Shown piece after piece: positions 53,126 to 62,913 of a stretch of 62,913 nucleotides of DNA (position 1 is its first letter; each line of letters opens with the position of its first letter). Both the position numbers and the translations under genes were made by a program. Origin of the DNA: Vibrio splendidus (GTDB taxonomy: Bacteria > Pseudomonadota > Gammaproteobacteria > Enterobacterales > Vibrionaceae); contig NZ_MCUN01000001.1 of assembly GCF_002873455.1 (NCBI RefSeq), forward strand, positions 338,675-401,587, given 5' to 3'. The notes under the pieces are model-generated. The model searched no databases, was not told the DNA's origin, and saw only the letters and a program-made list of their open reading frames with translations.

Positions 53126-55009
53126 ATGAAACTAACACTTAAACAGAAGTTGATAGGTGCAAGCTTATCTGCTGTTGTCGTAATGGCAACGGCGTTGACT
53201 TGGTTATCAGCAAACCAATTATTTGAACAGACTCGTAATGGCGTATACCTACGAGCTGAGAGCGTATCTGAAGCAGCATCTGAAGGTATTAAAAACTGGA
53301 TTGATATCCGCACCGATATCGCATCAGCATTTAATGATTTTTCACGAGAAAGTGATGTTGTTCCTTTTCTTAAGCAAGCTCGTGTAGCGGGTGGCTTTGA
53401 CGATATCTTTTTAGGTACTCCAGAAGGCGGAATGTACCGTTCACATCCTGAACGTAATCGTGCAGATTACGATCCTCGTCAACGTCCTTGGTATCAAGAA
53501 GCAAACGCTGCAGGTAAGCAAATCATCACCACTGCTTACCAAGATGCAATCACCAAAGCACTTCTTGTAACGATTGCTGAACCTGTTCGCCACAACGGCA
53601 AGCTTGTTGGCGTTGTTGGTGCTGACGTACTTATCGACCAGCTGGTTAATGATGTAATCAGCCTTGATGTTGGTGACAACGCTTACGCAATGCTGATTGA
53701 TGCCTCTGACGGTACATTCTTAGCGCACCCAGATTCAGCACTAAGCCTGAAGCCGGTAAGCCAGCTTTCAAATGACATCTCTATGCCAATTATCGAGAAC
53801 GCAGTGCGCACGAGTAGCATCGAGATCATCAAAGAACGCGGTGCTGAGAAGCTGCTTTACTTCACGAAGGTGCCTAATACTAACTGGATCTTCGCGGTTC
53901 AGATGGACAAAGCAACAGAAGAAGCGAACCACTCAACACTTCTTACTCAATTGATCACAACGGCTGTCATTATTACGCTGATCGTAATCGTATTAGTGTC
54001 TTGGTTAGTAAGTTTCCTATTCCGCGACCTAAACCGCGTTTCAGCTGCACTTGAAGAAATTGCTTCAGGTGAGGGCGACCTAACCCAACGTCTTGAGCCT
54101 AAGAGCGACGACGAAATTGGTAAGCTTGCTGAAAACTTCAACCGTTTTGTGGGCAACATGCACACCATGGTGATCAAGCTAAGCGAAGTATCTGCTGCGC
54201 TGGGTAACCAAGCTCGTCAAACGGCTTCTCAAGCTGAAGAACGTAGTGCTCGCATCCAGATGCAACAAGACGAAATCAACATGGTCGCAACAGCCGTTAA
54301 CGAAATGGCTGCAGCAACACAAGAGATCGCGGGTAACGCAGACCACACTGCACAAAATTCATCTGAAGCGGTTGGCGCATGTGAGCACGGTACTGGTCAA
54401 GTGACACAGACTCAAAGTTCTATCCAAAACCTTGCTCAAGAAGTTCAAATCGCAACGAACGTTATCCTAGAGCTTGAAGAACACGGCAACAGCATCAACG
54501 CTATCTTGTCTAACATTCAAGGTATTGCAGAACAAACGAACCTACTTGCACTTAACGCCGCGATTGAAGCTGCACGTGCCGGTGAACAAGGTCGTGGTTT
54601 CGCGGTTGTCGCTGATGAAGTTCGAGTTCTAAGCCAACGCACACATGGTTCAACACAAGAAATTCAGCAAACTATCGAATTGCTTCAAGGTACAACAGGT
54701 AAAGCGGTTAGCATCATGAATGACAGCCGTACGCTTGCTGAAACCAGTGTTGATGACGCTAACTCAGCGGCTGCAAGCCTAACGCAAATCCATTCTGCTG
54801 TTGAACGTATCAGTGACATGGCGACTCAAATTGCTTCTGCTGCAGAAGAGCAAGCGTCAGTAACGTCTGAGATTACTCGTAACACTGAAGGAATCCGTGA
54901 CGTATCTAACGAGCTAGCAGACGAAGCACACCAAGCTGCAGAGCAAGCTTCTCAATTATCTGAACTGTCTCACGAACTAGAAAGCGAAATCAGCCGCTTC
55001 AAGCTTTAA
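53126..55009 (+). CDS. Methyl-accepting chemotaxis protein with dCache sensor
   Basis: A 627-residue chemoreceptor: N-terminal helix (~residues 10-30), periplasmic dCache_1-like domain with [12 protein letters not shown] and [11 protein letters not shown] (~100-190), second helix (~277-300), HAMP, then a signalling hairpin whose tip is [38 protein letters not shown] (~468-506). ATG 53126 is chosen within a weak ribosome context; a GTG 12 bases earlier is possible. Its proximity to two BCCT carriers suggests an attractant among the solutes they import, which is inference. Confidence 0.92.
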   Translation: MKLTLKQKLIGASLSAVVVMATALTWLSANQLFEQTRNGVYLRAESVSEAASEGIKNWIDIRTDIASAFNDFSRESDVVPFLKQARVAGGFDDIFLGTPEGGMYRSHPERNRADYDPRQRPWYQEANAAGKQIITTAYQDAITKALLVTIAEPVRHNGKLVGVVGADVLIDQLVNDVISLDVGDNAYAMLIDASDGTFLAHPDSALSLKPVSQLSNDISMPIIENAVRTSSIEIIKERGAEKLLYFTKVPNTNWIFAVQMDKATEEANHSTLLTQLITTAVIITLIVIVLVSWLVSFLFRDLNRVSAALEEIASGEGDLTQRLEPKSDDEIGKLAENFNRFVGNMHTMVIKLSEVSAALGNQARQTASQAEERSARIQMQQDEINMVATAVNEMAAATQEIAGNADHTAQNSSEAVGACEHGTGQVTQTQSSIQNLAQEVQIATNVILELEEHGNSINAILSNIQGIAEQTNLLALNAAIEAARAGEQGRGFAVVADEVRVLSQRTHGSTQEIQQTIELLQGTTGKAVSIMNDSRTLAETSVDDANSAAASLTQIHSAVERISDMATQIASAAEEQASVTSEITRNTEGIRDVSNELADEAHQAAEQASQLSELSHELESEISRFKL

Positions 55010-55026
55010 GCGCTAACAGATAATTT

Positions 55027-55061
55027 AAAAGCCGAATGTGATTATCACATTCGGCTTTTTT
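55027..55061 (+). terminator. Terminator after the chemoreceptor gene
   Basis: AAAAGCCGAATGTG / CACATTCGGCTTTT, a 14-bp perfect stem with a five-base loop and T6. Confidence 0.92.
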
Positions 55062-55091
55062 GTGCCTGCTATTTAGAGTTATGAACTCCAA

Positions 55092-55169
55092 CTAGTTGTT
55101 CGGGTAGCCTGGGAATTTAGCTTTAAGGGCTGCACGAGTAGGGAAGTACTGCTCCATAACTTTAACCAT
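55092..55169 (-). pseudogene. Possible C-terminal gene remnant (26 codons)
   Basis: On the minus strand an open stretch reads MVKVMEQYFPTRAALKAKFP and ends with GYPNN and a TAG stop. The sequence looks protein-like, but an in-frame TAA lies about ten codons upstream and no ribosome site is seen. I infer a decayed 3' end of an unidentified gene between two terminators. Confidence 0.35.
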
Positions 55170-55291
55170 CGCAGAGGTGCTAGCTTGTCGTTGTTAAGTT
55201 GTTTTGGAAGTTACATCAAGGTCAGTATCTATTGGAAGTGACGGGTTAAACTTGATTGAAGAAGGGTGTAGTTCGGGAGAATTAAAGACAC

Positions 55292-55321
55292 AAAAAAAGC
55301 CCGAGTATAAATTCGGGCTTT
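55292..55321 (-). terminator. Terminator of cydC
   Basis: AAAGCCCGA / TCGGGCTTT with a T-run on the minus strand, 42 bases after the cydC stop. Confidence 0.88.
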
Positions 55322-55362
55322 GAATGGTTTTCTTTATAGCTTAAGTAGAACCTATGAAGGCG

Positions 55363-57084
55363 CTAGATTGCCTGACGAAGTTGGAAGTAACGTCCTGCTT
55401 CGTTTAACAGCTTCTCATGAGAACCGTGCTCAACAATCTCACCTTGTTCAATCAGAACGATAGAATCCATTGACTCTAGACCAATCAAGCGGTGAGTGAT
55501 GAAGATAACCGTTTTGCCTTCGAAGTGCTTTTCGAACAGTGTCATGATGCTTTGCTCGGTTTGCTTATCTAAGCCTTCTGTTGGCTCATCTAGAAGCAGG
55601 ATAGGGGCATCATGAAGAATGGCACGTGCGATGCCAATACGGCGCTTCTCACCACCAGACAGTTGACGACCACCGTCACCTAACCAGCTATCAAGTGCGT
55701 TATTCTCAAGCAGCTTTTCTAGGCCAACATCTTTTAAGATGTTCGCTAAGTGATCATCGGTCGCTTCTGGCTTTGCAATCAACAAGTTGTCACGCAAAGT
55801 ACCATTTAGAATGTCGACACGTTGGCTTACTACACTGATTGATTCACGAAGCTGTGATTCGTTCCACTGCGTCAGTTCAATACCCGCGATTGAGATGTAA
55901 CCCTTCTTAGGATCCCAGTAGCGAGTCAGAAGCTGAATCAGAGTCGATTTGCCTGAACCCGTTTGACCAACAATCGCAACCTTGTGTGTTGCAGGGATCG
56001 TTAGGTCAACAGCGTTCAGAACACTGCGCTCAGAATCAGGGTAGTTGAACGTCACGTTTGAGAACGTAATATCAAGCGGCTTGTTGATGTCAAGTTTCTC
56101 TTCAGCAAACTGAACTTCAGGCTCCGACAAAATAACTTCGTTCAAGCGACGTGCTGAAGACAGAGTCTGACCTAAATGCTGGAACGCACCTGCAATTGGC
56201 ATTAATAGCTCAAAGCTTGCCATGGTTGCGAATGCCATTAGCGCGATGAACGGGTCGGGTGCATTACCACCCACACCGTCTGCGGCAAGCCAAAGCATAA
56301 GAACCAATGTCAAACCGTTGAACAGCATTAGCGCAGCTGAAGCCATACCGGTTAGGTTGGCATTCACAAACTGATTAGCCATCAACTTCTGTTGCGTATC
56401 TAGAATCGCATTACGGTAACGCTCTTCTGCACCGAATAGAGTCAGTTCGCTGTAGCCTTCGATCCAATCTAGCGTAGTTACACGAAGATCAGCTTTGTTT
56501 TGCGTCAGTTCACCACCGTTACGCTTGCCCAGTTTGTAGAACAAGATTGGCCAAACCAACAGCATGATCAGAAGGATAGAGCCCAAGATCAAACCAAGGG
56601 TAGTATCGAACCACATCAAGAACAGAGTTAGGAAGAAAATCCCGAACACACCAACCGTCACAGGGTTTACTAAACGCAAGTAGACGTGATCCATGGCATC
56701 GACATCGGCAACCAAACGGTTCAGTAGGTCAGCATCACGAAGGTTTGAAATACGACCTGGGATCAGCGGAGCCAGCTTCTTGAAGAAGAAGATACGTAGA
56801 TCGGTTAATAGTTTAAATGTTGCATTGTGGCTGACAACACGTTCCCCCCAACGACCCGCAGTACGGCTCATTGCCAAACCACGTACACCGCCACCCGGCA
56901 GCATGTAGTTGAAGGTTTCACGCGCAATCGTAAGGCCTGCAACTGCAGAAGCTGAAATGAACCAGCCTGATAGCGTTAACAAACCGATAGAAGCCGACAG
57001 AGTCGCAAAAGCCAATAGCATGCCTAGCGATAGGCCAAACCAATGCTTTTTATAGAGTTTCAGGTAAGGCAGTAAATCACGCAT
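55363..57084 (-). CDS. cydC: Cysteine/glutathione ABC exporter subunit CydC
   Basis: Half-transporter of 573 residues with six helices and a nucleotide-binding domain: Walker A GQTGSGKST (~residues 369-377), signature LSGGEKRR (~474-481), Walker B ILLLDEPTEGLD (~497-508). With CydD it exports thiols to the periplasm, needed for cytochrome bd and c assembly. The gene overlaps cydD by 8 bases. It suits a window rich in c-type cytochromes. Confidence 0.94.
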   Translation of the reverse strand: MRDLLPYLKLYKKHWFGLSLGMLLAFATLSASIGLLTLSGWFISASAVAGLTIARETFNYMLPGGGVRGLAMSRTAGRWGERVVSHNATFKLLTDLRIFFFKKLAPLIPGRISNLRDADLLNRLVADVDAMDHVYLRLVNPVTVGVFGIFFLTLFLMWFDTTLGLILGSILLIMLLVWPILFYKLGKRNGGELTQNKADLRVTTLDWIEGYSELTLFGAEERYRNAILDTQQKLMANQFVNANLTGMASAALMLFNGLTLVLMLWLAADGVGGNAPDPFIALMAFATMASFELLMPIAGAFQHLGQTLSSARRLNEVILSEPEVQFAEEKLDINKPLDITFSNVTFNYPDSERSVLNAVDLTIPATHKVAIVGQTGSGKSTLIQLLTRYWDPKKGYISIAGIELTQWNESQLRESISVVSQRVDILNGTLRDNLLIAKPEATDDHLANILKDVGLEKLLENNALDSWLGDGGRQLSGGEKRRIGIARAILHDAPILLLDEPTEGLDKQTEQSIMTLFEKHFEGKTVIFITHRLIGLESMDSIVLIEQGEIVEHGSHEKLLNEAGRYFQLRQAI

Positions 57085-58861
57085 CTAAATTACCCTTATT
57101 GTCTTGTTGAGCTAAGTTCGCGTTCAGCATCTCTTCAAACAAACCACCCGCAGTCGAAAGCTGGGAGTAATGACCTTGTTCAACCAGACCACCATCGCGC
57201 ATAACCAGAATATTATCGACTGATCTAAGAGGAGCGAGTTGGTGCGTCACAAGTAGGGCAGTGCGGCTTTCAATATTGCTATTGATGCCTTTCATCACTA
57301 ACTGTTCGCTGCGAGTATCTAAGCTGGCAGTTGGTTCATCGAGCAACCAGAACTGACCGTCTTGAATCATTGCGCGAGCCAAAGCTAAACGCTGAGATTG
57401 ACCAACAGACAGGCCGCCAGAGCGATCAGAAATCATGTAATCCAAGCCGTGCTCATTAACAAATTCGCTAGCAAATGATTGCTTAAGTGCATTCTCGACA
57501 ACTTGGTCAGCGATATCATGCTTACCAAGAGTGACGTTGTCACGGATACTGCCGTGCAGTAGCAATGGATTCTGTCCAACCCAACTAATGGTTTTACGCC
57601 AAGAGGCTAAGTCGAGGTCACGTAATTCAATACCATTGATTTTCAAGCTTCCTTCATAAGGCATGAAACCAAGGATGGCATTGATCAAACTTGTTTTACC
57701 CGCACCGCTTGGGCCAACTAACGCAGTCGATTGGCGAGTGTTCAATGCGAACGAGATAGGACCAACTAATTGAACGCCTTCAGGGCTTAACACTTTTAGG
57801 TCGTTAGCTTCAATATTGATGCCTTGAGCCGAATCGAGCTGAGTGTCGCCTGATTTAACCTTAGTGATGTCGGTTTCTAAGAACTCGACAATACTTTCGG
57901 CTGCGCCAACCGCTTGTTGCTTCGCGTGGTAGAAAGTACCTAAGTCACGTAGAGGTTGGTAAAACTCTGGCGCCAAGATAAGGATAAACAAACCTGCGAA
58001 TAGCGTAATGCCTGCGCCATAGTGGCCGAAATCTAATTCACCAATATAAGTAAAGCCGAAGTAAACCGCAGTCATCGCAATAGAAATCGACGTGAAGAAC
58101 TCAAGTACAGCGGAAGACAAGAAAGCGATTTTCAATACATCCATGGTGCGTGTTCTGAACACCTCAGAAGCACCTTTAAGTACTTCTGTTTCAGCGTTGG
58201 TGCGATCAAATAGACGGATAGTCGTCATTGACTGCAAACGGTCATAAAAGTGACCAGATAGACGCTGGAGAGCTTTGAAGTTTTTGCGGTTGGCGTCAGC
58301 GGCTTTCATTCCAACTAGTGCCATGAATAACGGTACCAGAGGAGCGGTCACTAAGAAGATAAGACCCGCCGCCCAGTTAACCGGGAACACCACGACTAAA
58401 ATAATGAATGGAATCATTACCGACAAAGACATTTGAGGCAGGTAACGAGAGAAGAAATCTTGCATGTCTTCTACTTGTTCTAGCAACAGCGTTGCCCACG
58501 TACCCGCTGGCTTACCTTTGATATAGGCAGGGCCTAGCTCGCGTAATTTGTCTAAGATGAGTTGCCTAATGTAGACACGGATTTGTTCACCACAGCGATA
58601 ACCTGCGATTTCACGTCCCCATGTACACCCAGCACGGCCAACGACCGATAGTGCCAAGCCTGCGAAATGACCAACCAGTTCAGATTTATCGACGTTCTCG
58701 ATGATCAGCTGGTGAAGAATAGAGGCGAGGAGCGCTGCTTGAGCAATTAAGAACACGCTTGAAAGTACGCCAAGGCCAATCGCAATCATAAGCCAGCGTT
58801 TCGCTAACTTACTTTGCTGTTTAAGCCACTTGTTCAAGCTGCGTTGTTTTTTCTTATCCAT
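57077..58861 (-). CDS. cydD: Cysteine/glutathione ABC exporter subunit CydD
   Basis: Partner half-transporter of 594 residues: Walker A GPSGAGKTS (~residues 382-390), signature LSVGQSQRLALARA (LSVGQ in place of LSGGQ), Walker B FWLLDEPTASLD. N-terminal helices carry the thiol-export core. A Fur-box-like sequence lies upstream (58875-58889). ATG 58861 is unambiguous in context, though no strong ribosome site is visible. Confidence 0.94.
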   Translation of the reverse strand: MDKKKQRSLNKWLKQQSKLAKRWLMIAIGLGVLSSVFLIAQAALLASILHQLIIENVDKSELVGHFAGLALSVVGRAGCTWGREIAGYRCGEQIRVYIRQLILDKLRELGPAYIKGKPAGTWATLLLEQVEDMQDFFSRYLPQMSLSVMIPFIILVVVFPVNWAAGLIFLVTAPLVPLFMALVGMKAADANRKNFKALQRLSGHFYDRLQSMTTIRLFDRTNAETEVLKGASEVFRTRTMDVLKIAFLSSAVLEFFTSISIAMTAVYFGFTYIGELDFGHYGAGITLFAGLFILILAPEFYQPLRDLGTFYHAKQQAVGAAESIVEFLETDITKVKSGDTQLDSAQGINIEANDLKVLSPEGVQLVGPISFALNTRQSTALVGPSGAGKTSLINAILGFMPYEGSLKINGIELRDLDLASWRKTISWVGQNPLLLHGSIRDNVTLGKHDIADQVVENALKQSFASEFVNEHGLDYMISDRSGGLSVGQSQRLALARAMIQDGQFWLLDEPTASLDTRSEQLVMKGINSNIESRTALLVTHQLAPLRSVDNILVMRDGGLVEQGHYSQLSTAGGLFEEMLNANLAQQDNKGNLDA

Positions 58862-58874
58862 TATGAAGGCTTAA

Positions 58875-58889
58875 TGATAATTATTATTT
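58875..58889 (-). promoter_or_regulatory. Fur-box-like sequence upstream of cydD
   Basis: TGATAAT-t-ATTATTT differs from the 7-1-7 Fur consensus TGATAAT-n-ATTATCA only in its last two bases. It is 14 bases from the cydD start, close for a promoter element, so chance in AT-rich sequence is possible. Confidence 0.4.
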
Positions 58890-58916
58890 GTTGAGGGCGG
58901 GTAGTATACAAAAGAA

Positions 58917-58941
58917 AGCCCAGTGGATATACCGCTGGGCT
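58917..58941 (-). terminator. Terminator of trxB
   Basis: AGCCCAGTGG / CCGCTGGGCT (one G-T pair), followed on the minus strand by TTCTTTT; 103 bases after the trxB stop. Confidence 0.8.
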
Positions 58942-59043
58942 CTAAGGATTTACAACAAATTGTGATGACGCCCTGCATCTATCAATGTTAGGGCAGGGGT
59001 TGCTAGCGTTAAAGCGACGACAATTAAATCTGCAATCTCAGAT

Positions 59044-60508
<1,465 letters not shown>

Positions 60509-60540
60509 AACCCGCCATGAATATGTCATGGCGGGTTTTA
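60509..60540 (+). terminator. Terminator hairpin facing the NTPase gene
   Basis: AACCCGCCATGA / TCATGGCGGGTT, a 12-bp stem with a five-base loop. On the plus strand a T4 follows; on the minus strand only TT, so it ends the NTPase transcript less clearly. It lies four bases after the NTPase stop. Confidence 0.75.
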
Positions 60541-60544
60541 TGTA

Positions 60545-62908
60545 TTATGAAGTTTTTGATATCAACTTTTGTTGTTGATGGCTTTGCATTGGGATGTAAT
60601 TTATTTGAAGCGCAGAACAAACAGCTTTCCTATTACGTTCTGAATCCTCAAACATGTATAGATAGTCAGCAATTAGATCCCTTAATATATTGCCTGATAC
60701 GGTATTGATTTTAAAATCTTTGCTCATTTTCTTTATTTTATCTATGGAACCTAAATTACCCAAGTCTAATTGAACTGAAAGTTCAATTAATCTGATAGCA
60801 TTAGATTTGTCTTTACTACTGTAAGCCTTTTCTATAAGAGGGATAAGATCTCGACTTCCAATCGCAGAAGATATTTTTTTTATTATTGAATATGATATAC
60901 CCCTAACCATGTTGAATAAAAGCTGTCTGACTATTAAATCAATATCATCTTTAGACTTATCTGGTACTTCAAACTCTTCTTGAATCCTTTTCTTGAGCAT
61001 ATCTATAAGTGTTTCATGATCTTCACGCATTATCTTTAGAATTGCTTCTAGTGCTCGTAATGGTGCTTCTATAGCTTCTGTTATAAGGTTTACTTTTGGT
61101 TCGGTTTTTAGAGATTCATGATAGTTTCTGGTAAGTTGCCCAATTAAATCAACTGATTTGAAAGTGAGGTTAAAATCACGCAATAGGTTGTTTAATGATG
61201 AATCTGGTTTATGACTATCTTCCTCATGAACGCTATCGTCAAACTCTGCCTCATGATTGTGTTGAATATCTTCATATTCTTCTTGTTCTTTGGCAGCCTT
61301 AATCCTATTTTCTTGAACATTACCTTCAACAAAAACAAATTCTTCTAAGTTTAATTTATCAATTATGTTGTTAATAAAGAGTACATCTTCGTCTAGTCGA
61401 GATGTATTGCAATCGGATAGTATAGTCTTTGAGTAACAAACTATACCATTAAGTATACTATTATCCTTTGAGTGATGAGTTAAAAACATTAATGTATTCA
61501 TGTTTTTTCTTTTATCTAAACCTGATATAAGGTTTGAAACAATGTTTTGAATTCCATCATCCGATAGGTTGTCAGATAAGTATTTAGATAAGAAGTAATA
61601 ATATACATAGGGATATCTAAATGAATAGTAATCGTTATTTTCTTTGATTATTTTAGCAGAAATAAGTTGATTTAGTCTACTGTCACAATCTATCTTTAGC
61701 GTATACTCTTCATTGATCTTAGAGTTAAATTCCCATAGTTCGTCTCTTGATAGCTCCTTATGTTCTGAGTTATAGAAAAAATAAGCCATCTCTGTAATAT
61801 AGGTAAATATTCCATCTAGCTTATCTTTTTTTACACCAGCAAGACCTAAACTACATGTAATTAAGTAGTGATAATAATGACCATAAGAACTAGTATTTAA
61901 TTCTGCGGTTATGCTGGTATCCATAGACTGCAACATTGTCAATAGAAAAAAAGGAGTTGAAGGTATATAGTTTTTTCCTATTACACGACTGATTTCTTTA
62001 TTAGCATAATCTGTTCTAACTATTAATTCTTGTGTTGACTCTCTACACTCATTTTTTAAGTTGTTCCACTTAGTTATCAGTTCCCAACGTGAAGCATGGC
62101 CTAGCTTCAGTATCTCTAGTTTGGTAAATGAATCATTTAATATGCCATCGCCTTTTATCTTGTCGTGATTTAATGTGTATGAGTCAGAAACAGTCAATAT
62201 TAACTTAGTGAAATATTTTTTTAGGGTTTGAATTAGCTTTGATAATGAATTTTCGTCCCCCCTTACTAAATTAAAGTTGTCTATGAAAATATATCTATCT
62301 TGATTAGTTGATAATAGTCTATCGAAGTTAAAATCTTCGTATTGTTTTTTTATATGTTCTTCTATTTTATTATCTTTGAATCTATCTGCTCTCTTTATTT
62401 CTGAACCATCTAAGAATACAGCAAACTTACCATCACTTAATGTATCAAGGCAAAGCTTCTTTAAAAGCGAGGTTTTACCTGTGCTTTCTTCTCCTGATAG
62501 AGCAATATTATCGTCGGGATACCTAGAAAAAACATCTCTAGAGCTTTCTCGTCTAATAGTTGTAGTTGAATTTGAGTCAATGTTTTTAACATTCTGGTAT
62601 ATGAAAATATCATGGATGTTAAGTTCGTCTTTTTCAGGATGAGAGAAGCCTGTACCGACATCAACTAACATCTCATAGTAACTATCCTTTACTTTAAACC
62701 CATTAAAGTACAAAGAGCTAGAATCTATTATATCACTTCTTCTTTTCTTCTCTAAACTAGTGAAATGACTGCCTTCCCAAATGTGCTTTTCTATTAAAAT
62801 ATCTTCATTTTCTATGGAGAAACTAATAAATCCGTTGTCGTCTACGTGAGTGTCATGAAATGAACAAGTTTCAACGATTAATGTTTTGTTATGGCGTTGT
62901 TGCCTAAA
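60545..62908 (-). CDS. STAND-type P-loop NTPase, N-terminus missing or frame-broken
   Basis: An accessory gene of at least 787 codons. The frame is open from TGA at 62909-62911 to the stop at 60545; the first normal ATG is near residue 79, so the real start probably lies past the window edge. A Walker A motif GEESTGKTS is at about residues 138-146 of the open frame, with a Walker B-like RYIFIDNFN about 95 residues later; long helical, Asn/Lys/Ile-rich regions follow. I take the N-terminal part (TLIVETCSFHD, DDNGFISFSI, HIWEGSHF) to resemble the end of a metallophosphoesterase domain. Sequence is far more AT-rich than its neighbours, with many ATA, AGA and TTA codons. Such multidomain NTPases often protect against phages; that is inference. 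Confidence 0.7.
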   Translation of the reverse strand, partial: FRQQRHNKTLIVETCSFHDTHVDDNGFISFSIENEDILIEKHIWEGSHFTSLEKKRRSDIIDSSSLYFNGFKVKDSYYEMLVDVGTGFSHPEKDELNIHDIFIYQNVKNIDSNSTTTIRRESSRDVFSRYPDDNIALSGEESTGKTSLLKKLCLDTLSDGKFAVFLDGSEIKRADRFKDNKIEEHIKKQYEDFNFDRLLSTNQDRYIFIDNFNLVRGDENSLSKLIQTLKKYFTKLILTVSDSYTLNHDKIKGDGILNDSFTKLEILKLGHASRWELITKWNNLKNECRESTQELIVRTDYANKEISRVIGKNYIPSTPFFLLTMLQSMDTSITAELNTSSYGHYYHYLITCSLGLAGVKKDKLDGIFTYITEMAYFFYNSEHKELSRDELWEFNSKINEEYTLKIDCDSRLNQLISAKIIKENNDYYSFRYPYVYYYFLSKYLSDNLSDDGIQNIVSNLISGLDKRKNMNTLMFLTHHSKDNSILNGIVCYSKTILSDCNTSRLDEDVLFINNIIDKLNLEEFVFVEGNVQENRIKAAKEQEEYEDIQHNHEAEFDDSVHEEDSHKPDSSLNNLLRDFNLTFKSVDLIGQLTRNYHESLKTEPKVNLITEAIEAPLRALEAILKIMREDHETLIDMLKKRIQEEFEVPDKSKDDIDLIVRQLLFNMVRGISYSIIKKISSAIGSRDLIPLIEKAYSSKDKSNAIRLIELSVQLDLGNLGSIDKIKKMSKDFKINTVSGNILRDLIADYLYMFEDSERNRKAVCSALQINYIPMQSHQQQKLISKTS

Positions 62909-62913
62909 TCAGT

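Overview
The window looks like a chromosomal segment of a marine Vibrio, probably near the Splendidus clade. The reasons are the norspermidine gene order (fused Dat-Ddc, then carboxynorspermidine dehydrogenase, then nspC), the TorD/NapF-type partners of a Dms operon, the nrfA / nrfBCDE layout, the two BCCT carriers, and the GC content and short intergenic palindromes. The species assignment is inference from gene content; no database was consulted. Most of the window is well-packed core-like DNA.

Layout. 1-334: tRNA array (Gly, Leu, Gly) with a terminator. 335-1188: long non-coding stretch with two inverted palindromic elements and a run of five strong hairpins (697-870) that may be an undescribed structured RNA. 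1189-6720: norspermidine synthesis. 6851-9976: ACT-domain protein, DUF3943 envelope protein, CinA-like protein. 10138-15336: DMSO reductase dmsABC (minus) divergent from its chaperone gene and a NapF-like ferredoxin (plus), with a perfect FNR box between them. 15523-19318: yfaE-nrdB-nrdA with NrdR-like and DnaA boxes upstream. 19827-23501: ubiG divergent from gyrA. 23762-32100: formate-dependent nitrite reduction to ammonia (nrfA minus; nrfBCDE, a thioredoxin-like gene and nrfF plus; a separate NrfG-like gene), with two good NarP/NarL 7-2-7 sites in the divergent control region. 32190-33213: an overlooked 58-residue gene and a ribA-type gene. 33403-38599: iron-linked imelysin/di-haem/DUF1513 group behind a Fur-like box, interrupted by a MITE-like repeat. 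38681-41720: ycbB-ycbK-ycbL-like envelope group. 41839-43252: DUF2982 protein and an H1-tail-like small basic protein. 43887-49196: TRAP transporter dctPQM with its own sensor kinase and response regulator. 49366-55009: two tandem BCCT carriers and a chemoreceptor. 55363-60003: cydC, cydD, trxB. 60545 to the end: a very AT-rich STAND-type NTPase gene, the only clearly accessory gene in the window.

How the parts work together. The window is rich in anaerobic respiration (DMSO, nitrite) with FNR and nitrate/nitrite regulator sites, in haem/cytochrome assembly (NrfE/F/G, CydCD) and in uptake of small compatible or carboxylated solutes (BCCT, TRAP, chemoreceptor). This fits a facultative anaerobe living on algae or animals.

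The best candidates for something new are: the multi-hairpin RNA upstream of the norspermidine genes; the octanucleotide tandem array enclosed in a perfect inverted repeat between dctP and dctQ; the paired hexanucleotide arrays at 43326-43409; the candidate leader peptide and 7-2-7 palindrome before dctP; and the STAND NTPase at the right edge, whose frame is broken close to the window end in a way that a single extra base in an A-run would repair.
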